Of a stretch of DNA of 64,000 bases, positions 45,335-59,100 are shown in pieces. Numbering within the stretch: the stretch's first letter is position 1; every line of letters begins with the position of its first letter. Origin of the DNA: Brienomyrus brachyistius (lineage: Eukaryota > Chordata > Actinopteri > Osteoglossiformes > Mormyridae); assembly GCF_023856365.1 (NCBI RefSeq), contig NC_064537.1, positions 8,010,324-8,074,323 on the forward strand, written 5' to 3'. The notes beneath the pieces were generated by a model that made no database searches, was not told the origin of the DNA, and saw nothing but the letters and a program-made list of their open reading frames with translations. Both the position numbers and the translations under genes were made by a program.

Positions 45335-48300
45335 GTCAGTACTCCCTCTGTCTCTGTCCTCTTCTCTCTGCCCCCCTCTCCCCCCCCTTTGTACCCCCTC
45401 ATCCCACCCCCCCTTTGTCCCCTCTGTCTCTGCCCACTCCTTGTCCCCCCTCACTTTGTCCCCTCTCTCTCTGTTTTTTTCCAGTCACTCTATCCCCCCC
45501 TCGCTCTCTGTCCCTGTCACCCCCCCCCCCTCTTTGTCTCTGTCCCCCTCTCCCTCTCTGTCCCTGATATGATCTCTCTGGAAACTTTTGTACCCTGGGA
45601 CAGTCAATGGACAGTTTTTTTTTTTTTATCATCTGATGATTAATGCCCACTTTGTTAATTCATTGAGGTAAAACATCACTGGACCTTTTTTTCCACCATT
45701 ATAACATTTGACCTTATTTTTTAGGTGAATTTTGAAGTTTTCCTTGGCGAAATTCATATGCACCTTGCAGCTCAAATGAGGAAGCGTGAACACTGATCTC
45801 AGGACTTCAACGCATTGTTGTCTGACTGTGGCAGTCTCACCCACGCTTTCAAAGCAACATCTCTCGGTGTTGAGGGCATTAGTGCGGTGGCGGTTATCAG
45901 GGAAAAACCAAAGGGAACCAGAACTATTTCTGCTTATGTCCCTCGAACGAATTGGGAAAGTTAGCCAAGAGAATAATAAGTAATGGAGGCAGCGTGTGGT
46001 TCAGAGAGTTAGGACGCTGTCCCTGTGATCAGAAGGTCATTGGTTCAAATTCCAGATTTATCCAAGTGATGTTACTATTGGTCTCCCAAACAAGGCCTCT
46101 AACCCCAAATGCTCCAATGACCGTCTTACGCTGCCTTCATAATTGTCCAGCGCTTTGCATAATAAAGAAATAGTGTTTGTGAATTAGAGCTGTGTGAGTT
46201 TGGGTTAGTATTTCTGAGAGAGGCTTAGCCAAATATAGTGAGGTATACATGGTGGACTGTCGTTTACACCAAAAAACGCAACAAATTAGACCTCAGTAGA
46301 TGATCAGGCGGACTTTTAGTGTAACTGTGAGTCATTTATGGTGCCCCGGTTACTTGGTGTGTATGAGGTGTTATTTGTATTTGGTGTTGAAAGCAGGTCT
46401 GATGTGACCAAAGGTGAGGTTTAGATAGGAGGGTGTGTCGCGGAGCTGGAACCCACATGCGATCCAATTCTCGTCATGGCTGACCGCTCTGTGGTATCAG
46501 ACACTATAAATATGCAGATTACAGAACTGGGGTAGTACTGGAGAAAACAGCACACTGGGGTGTGAAGTTAGGGTGGAGGCGGCAGTAACGCGGCAGCATG
46601 TATGGGTGGAGGGGGGGACGGCAAAAGGTCAGGGCATGTTCTGAGGAAGTGAAGACCTGAAGGAGTGTGGGTGGGGGTTGTCGGGTGGAGGGGCTGGGCT
46701 CACAGTCCAGAGTCCATGCTCCGGCTCAGAAGAAACGGGAGGTTGAGTCTGGGAGTGAGAGGAGCTTGGAGGTAGGGATGGAGTGAGGAAGGGTGGTGGC
46801 GGATGGGTGGTGACGGAGCCTGGCGTGGGGAGCAGGCGAATGAGGGGAGGCGGAGCCAGCGTGTAGCTCTGAGGCTGGGGGGGGCCATGGCAGCCGCTTT
46901 CCATCCTCCTCTGCTGCTTCTTGCTCCTATTCTCTCCCCAGGCGACAGGCACGTCCCAGCAGGTTCTGCGTACTACGCCATGAGAGAACCCAGCCTTAAT
47001 GTCATGCTCTGCTCGGTTCTGGAATCTGCAACCTTCTCGGTCCATCAACGCCCGATGCAGAAACTTCTAGCAGAGTTGCTCGGCCCTGAGGGATGTGGCA
47101 GGATGTGTGCGTAGCCCCATGTGATGCCATGCAACTTGGGGGGCGGGAGACGACTCTGAAACTGTCCCTCAGGGGCTTGATGCTCCCTTGCGCGAGAGGG
47201 AATGAGAACACGTTTGCACGCCTGCCTGCCTGTCACAGCCTGTTTGTGGGTTAGCGCGAGCCATGGGAGGCGGAGAGTCAGATTTAAGAAAAGATTAAGC
47301 GAGGGTGGATGGGCGGGGCCTGACGCCTGGGGATTGTCGGCAAGAAAGGGTTGCATAACCGGGGCTGGGCCGTCACTGTTTGGGGGGGGCAGAGCTCGCC
47401 CTGGAATGTGGTAAAATCCCACAGCTCCTGGGTAGCCTTCCTGAAGGGCTGGAGGGCACGGGTGGGGGGAGTTCCTGCTGGGGGAGTTCCTGCTGGGGGA
47501 GGGCCCGCGGTCGGAGCCCATGTCAGCGGCTCCTGTGGTCTCCCAGTTGGGAGGAGGCGGAGAGTCAGAGGAGTTTCTGGGGCTAAAGGAAAGGCAGGCA
47601 GAACCGTTTTCAACCGAGGAGCAAATACAGGGGAAATGCTGAGGGAGGCGGTGAGGAGCGTCTGTGCAGTCGGGAAGCGCACAGGGCCGGGGCACCGGCG
47701 ACTCTGCTGAGCACCGTAGGGACGGCACTGCAGCCCCCGCTCGCGTGAGTGCTCCTCTGACCCCGTCCGGCCGCTGTGCATGGAGGAGAGGCTGACACCC
47801 ATGGCCATTCACTCAGGTATGGTGCCTCTTTTCTCCCGCCTGTGTTTTCCACTCGATGATCTCCAGTCGCGCCAGAGGTCACCAGAGCGCATGCGTAGTG
47901 ATGGTCAGCCTTTTTTCGGGGGTGGGGGGTGACACTGGAGCGTAAGAAGCTCCCCCCTTTACAACCACATCTCAGTGCCAGAGAGTCTCGATGGATGGAT
48001 GCATGAATGGATGGAAAGTTTATCTGAGAAATGGGGCGACTTCTCACCCACAGTCCTCCCCTTGGTCCGTCTCCCTTGCTCAGCCTGACTGGGACAGAGG
48101 CACAGAGTTCTGCCTTCAGGTGTTCATGCAGGACCCCCCCCCTGGCCCGGTGTCCTGGGAGGGCGTGGCTTGAGAGACAGACTGATGCATTCCTGCATGA
48201 TTAAAGCTCTTTACCATGCAGGACTGCACAAGCAGGCACGCATTCCTGCTGCATTCCCTGCACGCTCACTGTGCTCTTCCTTATGCATTCATATGATCTA

Positions 48301-51300
48301 GGATGTTTGTGTGCATGCTTGTGCACACAGGTGTATGGAAAACAAATAGTCACACCGTAGCATATATACTGTATATATAGGACATGTATGTAGCATATGT
48401 ATGATTCCTTCAGGACACTACTGCCTGGGAGATCGATGGATGTTTGAGTGGATGGATGTATGGATGGATGGATGGATAGCCTAACTGGTGTCGCAATACT
48501 AATAGCATCATTGCTTGAAACGCTACATGCATCCCTACTTGTGTCGGCAGGCCCGCAGCTGGACAGGCAAGGCGTGGCACACGGTACTGCAGTAACAGGC
48601 AGGCCTGTGCGCCATGCAGAGCGCAGGCAGATGTTCAGGTAGCAGCAGGTCCGAAAGGGGAGGTGGTTCGGGGGCCGTGTGAGTAACGCCTCAGCCCACA
48701 CCACCAGCCCCCCAGGGCTATGTTTTTGCAGGAAGGCCACACAGCTGGTGGGGGTGAGGGTGTTTGGCTGGTGTCAGGAGTGGCCCCCCCAGGGGACGAT
48801 GAGTTTAAACCCCCCCCTTCCCTGTGAGCCAGCTTCAGCAGTGAGGAGACCATCCTTCCTTAGCCTAGCCTAGCGTAGCTCACGCAGCTCGTTTCAGTGT
48901 TACAGATAGCGAAGTGAAGTTAATGAAGCGAGACCCTGCACTTTCTCCAGGCCCCCAGCTGTGATGTCTTTATCGTGTAGAATGCAGGTTGCGGACTGTG
49001 CTGTGTGTGATGCTCAGGCCCGGCTGCTAAATATACGTGGATGTGAGTGTGCGTGTGCACGTGCTCGTAGGGGGTCACACCCTTGCCTGTTACTGTCTGC
49101 AGTGTGTTTCCCAGGCTGCAAGCGTGAGCCGGCATATGTGTGTGGTGACGTGGGGGGTGTTTACGTCACATGTGGAGTGTGACAGGGGAGGGGCTGTTGC
49201 AGTAATATGAATTGGGGTGTTGAGACCTACTAAGACTCCACCCACAGCACTGCACTTTGGGGTGGGGTGTTCAGGGTTGGGTTTATTGGTTCTGGGGCCT
49301 CACAAGATACATCCCCCCCTGCATCTTCCCCAGTGTAATGACTATTTATGGCCAGCAGGGGCCCCACACAAATGTGAGTGATGGTACAGATCACTGTTGA
49401 CAGAGCATTTTCAGACTACTCTCACATTACTGTAGCCCAGCCTGCATCCCCTCTTCCTTCAGACCCCTTCCTCTCCCTCTCTTCCTTGATCTTTCTCAAC
49501 TTTCCCCCCCCTCCTCCCACAGGCCCTGAAGGGTCTGGGATTAAAGACTTCAGAATTTTTTTTTTTCTTTTATCAGTTGGGGAGTTCTGCATAACCTTTT
49601 GCCCCCTGGTTAAGCAAGAACAGGAGTTTGATAAAGTTTGTAGGAATGCTCCAGAGGAGGTCACATGAGCAGTGTTAGGTCATCTGATGGATTACCTCAC
49701 ACTGATATGCCTGTCTTGTTGCTGGACTGATGGGGGAGGGGTTGATGCCGCTAATCCTATCGATACTGCACCACCATCCAGTGAGCAGTAGCTGAATGGC
49801 CATGCAGGCTGCACCTCAATTCTGATGTTATGTCTGTGCCCTTGCCTTGCGTGTCTGGCCGGTGTTGCATGTACACATATGCTGGGAGATTAGCACTGCT
49901 GTGCTCTGTGGTACAACTGTTCTTCCCTTCCTGCCAATCACAGAGCCATCCTCTTCACCTGAGGCCAGTCTCCCTCCCATCCCATCCCAGCATGTTGACA
50001 GGGTGGCCCTCGCCTCCCACGCTCACTAAGAAAACCGTTCATTATTTGTGTACTTTCTGTGGCTGCCGCGATACCAAATAAGGCTATCGGGGCACATGAA
50101 AGAGCAGTAATGATGCTGAGAGTGAGATAAGCCTGACTACTGTTGGAGGACATGCTGCATAAACATTAGGTAGCTGGGTGTCTTGCCTGCTAACAAACAT
50201 GGACTTTGGCCCTGCTTTATTGCAGTGTCGCAGTGAAGTAAACTGGCCGGGATGACAGGACGGTCTGGAGCAGGTCGCTCTGTGACACACCCTTCTAGCT
50301 GATCCTGTTTTTTTGTGCAGGGGAGAGCATCAAGTATTCCACCCTGCACTGTACGAGGAATCCCCGGAATTTTCATTCAGGCAGGCCTCTGGGCCACCCC
50401 CTGAAGTCCTGCAGAATCAACCCGCCTGGGATTTAAATGAACTTGTGAGGCTTTTCTCGGCCAGTCAAGTGATGATGTAAAACTGTGCTCCCCAAAGTCC
50501 TGGTCTTCTTTGTTCTGACCATTGCTGGCTAATTTCATCAAATAGAATATAATAGAAAAGGGATGTTACGGGGACTCTTAGGCTATACAGTAAGTTTCAT
50601 TGTTTGCGTCTTCAGTGTTGCCTTTCAGCATTAGCGATGTTCTGTAGACTCATAATTACGTCACCAGTCCCCATGGCTGCCAGAGTGATGTCACTGTTGG
50701 GCCCCTGAACGGGGTCCTTAACCCCATTTGCTCCGGGGACTGATTACTTTGTGTCACTTAGGACAGAACATCTGCTAAATGATTTAATGTATGTATGCAG
50801 CTAGGCCTGTCAGTATGACTACTTCTGTTGGAGGATACATTTTCCCAGAAATAATAATGATAAATGATATTATTAGCATAGTAATGCAAGTACCCCATTT
50901 CAAAGAGCAGTGAAGTTTTAATTCTTAAGAATATTCAGACATTTAGACCTGGAATGTCAAAAAAAATGTAAATATCCTAAATGAAAAATTTGCATTATAT
51001 ATAAAAAATTTGGCACCGAGAGTCATTTGCTCCTTGGTAATATACTGTCATCCCAGATTTGTGAAGGCTCTTCTCAGCGATGCAAATGAACTTCAATTGT
51101 GCATCAGCTGGGGAAAAGTAACAGGAAGTCAGAAAAGTCAGACAAAAGATTGTGAAAGATAATATATTATTACACTCACACGCATACTTGTGTGTGATTT
51201 TCTGGCCTCAGTAATCAGAATCTTAATCAAAATGGCTAGCATATTTGAAGAATGGTTGACTTTTTCCCGAAAAAGTCGGGAAATACTTGCGTCCATATGA

Positions 51301-53099
51301 TTCCTTGCTTCAGGATTACGAAGACTCTCCGATGGCTACAAACAAAAAATAAAATTCGTTTATACTGCAGCACCATGTATGTTTTTGTGCTGTTTAGATT
51401 TTTTTATATATATATAGTCTTTAGATTTCATTTGAGATCTGGTTTAGTTTTACGTGTGGTTTCCTAAGTTTATATTTTAAAGATGTAAATCGATTTAGTT
51501 ATTTTTTTTGCTTTAGGTTTGAATAATCTTATTTCTAGGGATGTGCAGAAAGTTGCAGAACTTTGCTGGCTACTACAAGGTCATTCAGGCTTATTAAATG
51601 AGATGCCCAACAGTAGTCAAGTCCAGCAGAATCATTATTGTAGCTAAATAATATTTACAAATGGTAACGGGAAGTATTTGATCTTCGTTTTCATTTTGTC
51701 ATTGTTGGTTTTGGAACCAGTATTTATAGTTGTTTACTTGTAGTTTTTCATATTTTATTTCACTACTGTATATGGAAATTTTTCCTTAGCAGTTGTAACC
51801 CTGTCTTGCTCACTGTAAGTACCAGCTTAGTTTTAGTGAAATTCTTATTTATTCTTATAACATCGATACCACACTTCATAAACATGTGTTCTAATAGCAG
51901 CTTTGCCTGGTGCATTGGCGCTGAAAGTATGAGTTTTTGGGAGTGTGGACGGTCCGGCGCTGCATTGCATGCGCCTGGGGCGCTTGCGACAAATGAGATG
52001 GAAGAAATGGAACTGGCTAAAATTGAGGCCAATATTGAGGTCGGAAAAAATGATCGAGGTTATGTTCATATATCGTGCAATAAGTCGATAACATAATTAT
52101 TGTGACAGGCCTGTATCTGACTCTCTAGGCCAGAGGTCTCCAATCTTATTCACGCCAAGAGCTAGGTGGTAAGTGGCACCTGGGGGGTCCCTGTCAGTAG
52201 AACTGTAGCGATCGACCATGAAGGTCTGAGAGAGAGACTGGTTGGAGACTGCAGCTTTAGGCACTGTGGTGCCCGTGTTTATGAAGTGCAGGGCAGCTCC
52301 ACAATGATGGGCTTTCGGGTGCTCATGCCTGGCGGTGACCCGATCTTCCGGGTGTGACGGCTCTTTCTCACAGGCTGCCCTCTGTTGCCAGTGGTTGGCC
52401 TGTCGGCCTCGCGCTTGACCCGGGTCTCTCAGCGCTCAGTGTTTCCACTGACGTAAGTGCAGCTGCATTTAGTCTTTCTTCCTTTCTGTGTGTTTAGTAC
52501 GCAGAAAGCCTGGAGCCTATTTTGGGAGGTGGTTGGGGGGTGCTTGGGGGGGGGGGGGTGCACAGTGACGTAGCGGGAGCACACATGATGGGCAACTTAG
52601 GGTCACCTAACCATGCGTCTTTGTGGGGATCGAGGGCCGGCAACCCCACATGCACAAAACCCAACTAGAACTCGAACCAACAACCTTCTGTGTGTGGGGT
52701 TATTGCTACACACTGAGCCTCCTCACTGCCGGCACACAGAAACGTATGATTCTTAAATGTCTGTCCTGATTGGGTGGCACATGGCACTGCCTCTCACAGG
52801 GTGAACGTTTCTCCCTCCATTCCTCTCACTCTCTGACTCCTGTCGTTGCTCAGTGAATGAGCTATTAGCTTAAGGCAGGCCAGCTCACGTTTTGTCAAAC
52901 AAATACTTTGTGGGCCTCTCTTTAAGAGCACTGTGTTACCCTGCCGAGTCACTCATGTCTGTTTGTGTGTCTCATACTTAATGGATTCTTTTAGTCATTG
53001 TTTTAAACTTGGTGCATTTGCCTGGTTTTGATTCTGGTTTGCTTAGTACTTAAGGATTTGTGCATGTGTGTGTGTTTGTGTATACATGAGTCACCGCAG

Positions 53100-53139
<40 letters not shown>

Positions 53140-56100
53140 CTGAACAGTTTCTCACCTTCTGTCCTGTGTGGCTGGCCTGTTTGTGCTCTGGGTCTGTCTG
53201 TATGACTGAGCCGCGACAGTCTCTCTAAGTGAGTCTATCCAGTAACTGCAGATGAACCAGGGCTGAATGTAGACCTCGTGGCCAATTATCCGGCCTATTT
53301 CAAAAGAAAGAGGTGAGATTCTTTAAAAGGGGGGGACTGCTTGATTCTTAAAGACGTCGTTGTGAGCAGGGTACGTTGTGCTACCTGGGGGACCAGACCC
53401 AACTGGCTGTACAGCAGATATTTCATTTATGCTTGTAGCTGGTTTCTCATTCATTTCATTTACATGCACAGCTACTGCAGGAGGCCACCTGATGCCTTTG
53501 TCCCAGTTTGTCCCCCTGGGCGCCGCTACGGGTGGCAGCCCTTCGCGGTCAACTTACTCCACAAAGAGCAAGTTGAGGGAGGAGTAAAGATACTTTATTG
53601 ATCAATTATACGAGGGGAATTTATTGGCCGAAGTTTGTCCAACCTCGCTGCAGTAGGTGGCTATCTCTCCTTTCAGCTTGTTAATATTGGGCTTTTTCCA
53701 GTTGACTTATTACATCACGGACATGAAACAAATAACATTAATAATAATGGATGTGTGGACAAATGGAGTGACACAAGCCTTAATTGTGTTGTATCTGGTT
53801 TTAAGAACAGATGCAACAAGATCAGGATAGCATAGCAAAAAATAAAGTATTTGTGTAATATACTCTGACGGCACGGTATTGGAAATTTTTCAAATATTGC
53901 AATGTGATATTGTTGTAATAAATATTGGGGTATACATGAAAAAAAAGTTGTTTACCACAAACCCGTCCGTCTAGGAGTGATTTACACAACCAGGTTTCTT
54001 TTCCTATGATAGAGTAAAAATGTTTTAGCGAGACTCCCTGTCCTATAATATTTGTACCAAACTGAAGGTAAGAAAAAGCCTGATCTTAATCTAGCTAAGA
54101 ATTGGATGTGCATAGCATGTAATGTTGGTATTAATATCACATAACATCCAGTCCTACTACAGCCATTTTTGAAATTCAGTACAAAATACCCCATCTTGCA
54201 TTGTAATGTCATTTGGTGCCTGGTACCAGTTTTTATGCCAGCGGAAAACACATTGTACACATTGAAGTACCGTACATTCTTGAAGTACCAAAAGCAGGGT
54301 ACTCGGTGAAGTGGAAAAGCGCCCTTTAGTTGTACAGTGAATTGGACAGCTTTATAGCACTACACGTTTCACGTGTGCTGTATGTCCTCTGCTCTGCTCC
54401 AGGCTTCTTCTGTGTACCGGCTTCTTCTGTTACATCCAGGTCAACGCCCGGGGGGAGTATGTGCACCTCCACGCCCGGGGGGAAACTGTGGAGCATGTGC
54501 CGAGTGCCTGGGCCAGTTTGAGTCCGATTGAATGTTTACAAGCAGGAGTAAATCAGCTCTCAATCACATTATCTGGGTGTCTTAGTTCGCGAAATTTGAT
54601 TTATTACAACTTCAGTCGTATTGTTTACAGGTATTTAAATGTCAAGCTTTAATCGGAATAACACAATGATTAAATTTTCTTAGCGTACAACGTATTGAGT
54701 AAACATGTTGAGTGAGACTCAGTGAAAGTCGAGTGGTAGGCGGAGACTCTGTGTGAGGGTTGCCCTTTGGGTGGGCTTGTAGGCTGAAGGCGGGGCTATG
54801 TGCTGCCCCAGCTAAGTGAATGACTGGCAGCATCTTTGAGGGGGAGCCCAGTCGCCAGCACTGTCCCGCCAACGCTTGCACTCACCACATCCTCTCTTCG
54901 CTGTCACTTTGTCACTGTGGGGTCCTCACTGCCAGGCAGTCAGTCCTCTTCCTTTTCCCTGAGATAACAACCTGTTAGTATATTGTGGAGTTTTCCTGGC
55001 AAGCGAGCCAATCAGAAGCTACCTGACTGAGACGTTGCAATTTCAGCCCTGGCCCTCTGGGCTAAATTTTCCAAAATCTTTTTTTTCTTCAGTCCCTCTG
55101 CCAAAGTTTCTTTGTAGCTAAACAGAAGTTTGTTTTTACAGAAGGCTGTAACATTTCCTTTTTCTTTGCGATTTGCTTAGCAAGTAAAAACGAGGGCCTG
55201 CTTGCCACTACTGACCCGTGGTTTTAAAACACCACGATTTCTCTTTCTTGCGAGGTTCCTTGTTTTGCAAGATTCCTGTCGCTATGCTGTGCCTCAGTCC
55301 CTGCCTCCTGATTGGTCCCTCCCAGCTGGGGGCTCCACCAATAAGAGGCAGCCTGGGAAAGCAGGAAGTGTTTCCGTGCTGCATGATGGGGGCTGCTGTA
55401 GCCTGAGACGAGATGGGACCTCCCATGAAATGAGGGGGGCGTCGTCAAATCATTAACCTGCGGAGCTTTCAGTCTTGCTCTCTCTCATCTTGCCAGCTTG
55501 TTTAAATGACATGAAGACCATCTGTGATATTTACTGAGGATATATGAGACATGAACACTATTTCTTGATTTAGTTCCGTTGCTAATTTTGTGTCAGTTTT
55601 TCCCCCAGCCCTCTGTTTACTTTAAGACTTTTAAGAACGTTCTTCTCCCTGTCCGTTATCCCCTTAATCAGTTAAATGGTCAGTGATAGTTATTTAAGAG
55701 GAGAACGTCACGTGCTGGAGCTGGGATCCGGGCCTGGATGCCGGATCTTGTTTGGCCGCGGGTCAGGAACCAAATCTACTGACAGGCCAGGCCCAGGCTA
55801 CCCAATTTCTCCATCTTAGCTGGCTTCGACTTCCTCCACCGACACAAGGCATCAGTCTTGTCTTTTCCATGTAGGGATCGGGTGTCCCTGGTGTCAGAAC
55901 AGGGGTAGATTCAGAGCAGGGGGGGGGCAGAAAATGAGCAGTTGAAAGAGCTGGAAGGTGCAGACAGAGACTCCCTGGTGTAGTGAAAGAGGGAGGGGAG
56001 CCATAGGCGTACGGACTCGGAGAACCTGATAACCATAACGGCCACTGAGCGCCTCTGCACCCGGGATTCGAGCGACGTGCACCCTGCAAGCCTTCTGTGG

Positions 56101-59100
56101 TCCATTCTGCTGGGGCTCATGGAAAGCAGACGCGGCTGTCAGCTGCGGTCATAGTGTTACAGCCGGTTATGGCCCGTCTCAATGCTTGGCGTTAAAAGCA
56201 AAAGGGAAAGATAAACGCAAAGGCCAGCATCCTCCTACACACACTCACACGGGTGCAGAAACGCATGCGATACTGTCAAAAGTGGTGAGAGCGCGAAGTG
56301 TCAGACTGAAATGAGAAGTTCTGCTCTGACAGGGAGCTGTTGCAGGGTGGTGGTTGAGGATGGGGGGGCTGGTTCTGATCAGACTGACCCATAATGTCAT
56401 TCCGTGGAGACTTTCCTCCTCCTGTCCAGAGGCCTACGTCTCACGGCGCCTGCAGTGACGGTTGTAAGTTTGTGGACAGTTCTAAGAAAATGAAGAAACA
56501 GGAAGTGTGACAACCTCCCCTCCCCCCCCCCCCCCCCACATACACATAACAATCGCACTCATACCCTGTTTTTCTACTCCTCCTCTGACTCAAATAGTGG
56601 TGAGAAGCCAGCGTGCCGGAGAGAGGGTGCGTAGAGCTCCGCGCGCCGTGCGATGTCTGGCATGGCGTTCGGTGGCCCCGCGCCGGCCTCCAGCTGTGGG
56701 ACTGCTGTAGGGCTTCCGCGATGGAAGTTCGTTTGCTTGTTTTTTTTTGTTTTGTTTCTCTTCTAACGCCGTTCTGACCTGCTGCCACCTCTTTCTGATG
56801 CAGTGCTCCAGCTCAAGCTCCAGCAGAGGCGAACCCGGGAGGAGCTGGTCAACCAGGGAATCATGCCACGTAAGTAATCCTCCACCTTTTCTGTGTGCTT
56901 TAGCCCTTTCCTGGCTGTCAACCTCCATTACCCGTCCGTTAACGGGGCTGATCTCGCCCGCGACCCCCCCATTGAGTGAAACACTGTCCCGCCAACTCCT
57001 GAAACGTGGGCCGGCAGCTGTAGGCACTACGGGCTCTGGGCATTTTCGACTTGGCGTGCATGGATCTCGGTCCTTGCCGTCAGTTCTGTTCTGCTCTGCT
57101 GGTCCTCACCCCCCACTCGCCTGGTCTCCGTGTGACTGCTCAAGCCCTCAGAGGGGCTGCTGGGGGTGTCAGGGTGGTTTTTCTCGCTCAGCCTGCTGTA
57201 TGCACTGTTACCCCTGTAGGTAGCGCCCCCCCCCCCCCCCCCGCACACCCCGGCGCCCTTGCTTTTGGTGTCCATTTAGACCCTCCGCTGCCATTGACAG
57301 ACCTTTAAGGCAGAAGGCCTCCTGCAGATTTGGTGCTTTTATACTAGTACTGTAGTCGGTTTTTAGTGTCGGTTTTTACTGGGAGTACTGCCAATGGAAT
57401 GGGGATGTCGCAGGTGCCTTGTGTTTACTGGTGTTTACTGGTTAGCATGTGACCCGACCTGAGATCCGCTTGGATAACACTGGGGTTATTAGTTAGCCGT
57501 TGGTGGATGAAGCAGGTCGTGTCGGGTACCTTCTCACTGTCCCATGGCTAAGAGGCTGTCACTGGTCTTGCAGAAGGGAACCCCCCCACCCCAGCCAGGC
57601 TGCCGGGGCTGCATCAGGTCATGGATCCTGTTCCGTTTATCAGAGCCCATGGCTTCTCATTTTCTGTCCACTTCCTCCATAGCTGAAGATCAGTTAAGAC
57701 CAGTCTAGGGCTGTGAGGGTGTGAGATCTAGGTGTCAATTACTCACTGTCACACCCCCTCCCCCCCCCCCACACACACGCACATGCATGCACAAGCAAAT
57801 AGCCCCAATGCTATGGCTCTCCGTGTCCCCATCAGACCCACTAGTGCTCCCCACCAGTGAGACATGTCCTCTGTCCATGCATGGTGCCCCCCCCACCAAG
57901 ACGAAAGCCAGCACACATGCTGTTCTGGGGGCAGGAGCTGTGTGCCTGCTCTCTGCATGGGGAGTGGGGGTGCTGATCTCTCCCGCTGTAAATGTTGACG
58001 ACCCTCCCCCCTTCCAGGGTGTCCCCCACTCGTCGGGTTAGAATTGCGCATCTGATAAGAGGGGGGCAGCTTCTTTGGGCCCTTTCCACTGCCTTTTTCT
58101 CACTGATGACATTGCTGTTCATTATCATGCTCTTGTCGGCTCTGTCAGAATTCATGCGGCAGCCGGCTGTCTCCGTGGCAACCCACGGGCCTCCATCATT
58201 CCTAAGCACCAAGAATCGCCTGAGGGTGACGAGCCTGGTCTGCAGGGACAGCGCCGCCCTTCAGGCCAAACGTGTTAGTCGGCGGCTTGCTGCTCACCAC
58301 ACAGAATGAAAGCTAAGGAATGCCTCGAATCGTGGGTGAATGCCCTCGGATCCTGGAAGAACAGCCGGAGGTTCTATTTGAATGCCCACAGGTTCTAATC
58401 AAATGGCCTGTGATCGCCACGGCACAGGAGCACAGAATTGGGGAGCGTGGAGGTGCACGTACCATGTGTCCTTCCTTTTGAAAGTTCTTCGGCCTCAGCA
58501 GCAGGAGGGTTCTGCAATTCTGTTCCTAGCATTAAGTTCCTGCTACCAAATTCCGGAAGAAGCTGGGGCCGGGACTGCTGGGGGGCGTGTGGTTCTGTGC
58601 ACAAAGCCAGTGTGAAGGGGGGTTACTAAAGCTGTGAGCAACTAGTTGCTTCCAGACATACTTCCACCCTCAGTCTTAAGAGGAGGCGTTGCATTGAAGA
58701 AGTGTTTTTTGCAGTGAAAGGTGAAGCACTGCTGTAGCCCAGGTGAAGCACTGCTGCTGGTGCTCTCACCTCCATGCAGGCAGCTTAATTGTCTGCATGG
58801 CTGTGACACTGGGTACGCATGCGAGAGCCACAATCAGACTCGTTTTTGTCCGTGGCATTAAATTAATAGTAAAACTCGGAGAGGTCCGTAGTCATGAAGG
58901 AAATGTAAAGTCGGCGTTGCACAACAACAGCGGGAGAGCAGGTGTGGCACAGGCTTGCACAACATCTGCAGTGGATTTGCCAAGCATTCAGCCTGCAGAA
59001 AATGGTACAAATGGGCGATGAGCCACTGGTCCATGTCACCTTCCACCCTCTTTCATGCCGCGACCATTCTACTTGGCATGAACCACGCTTGGCATTCGGT

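Noticed and set aside
47045..47812. 255-codon minus-strand open frame antisense to the alternative MRTFA first exon
   Set aside because: Low-complexity Pro/Ser composition from a GC-rich promoter-like region; the plus-strand exon has phase and isoform support.
56590..57027. 145-codon minus-strand frame over an MRTFA exon
   Set aside because: Antisense of the RPEL1 exon and its introns; no family character.
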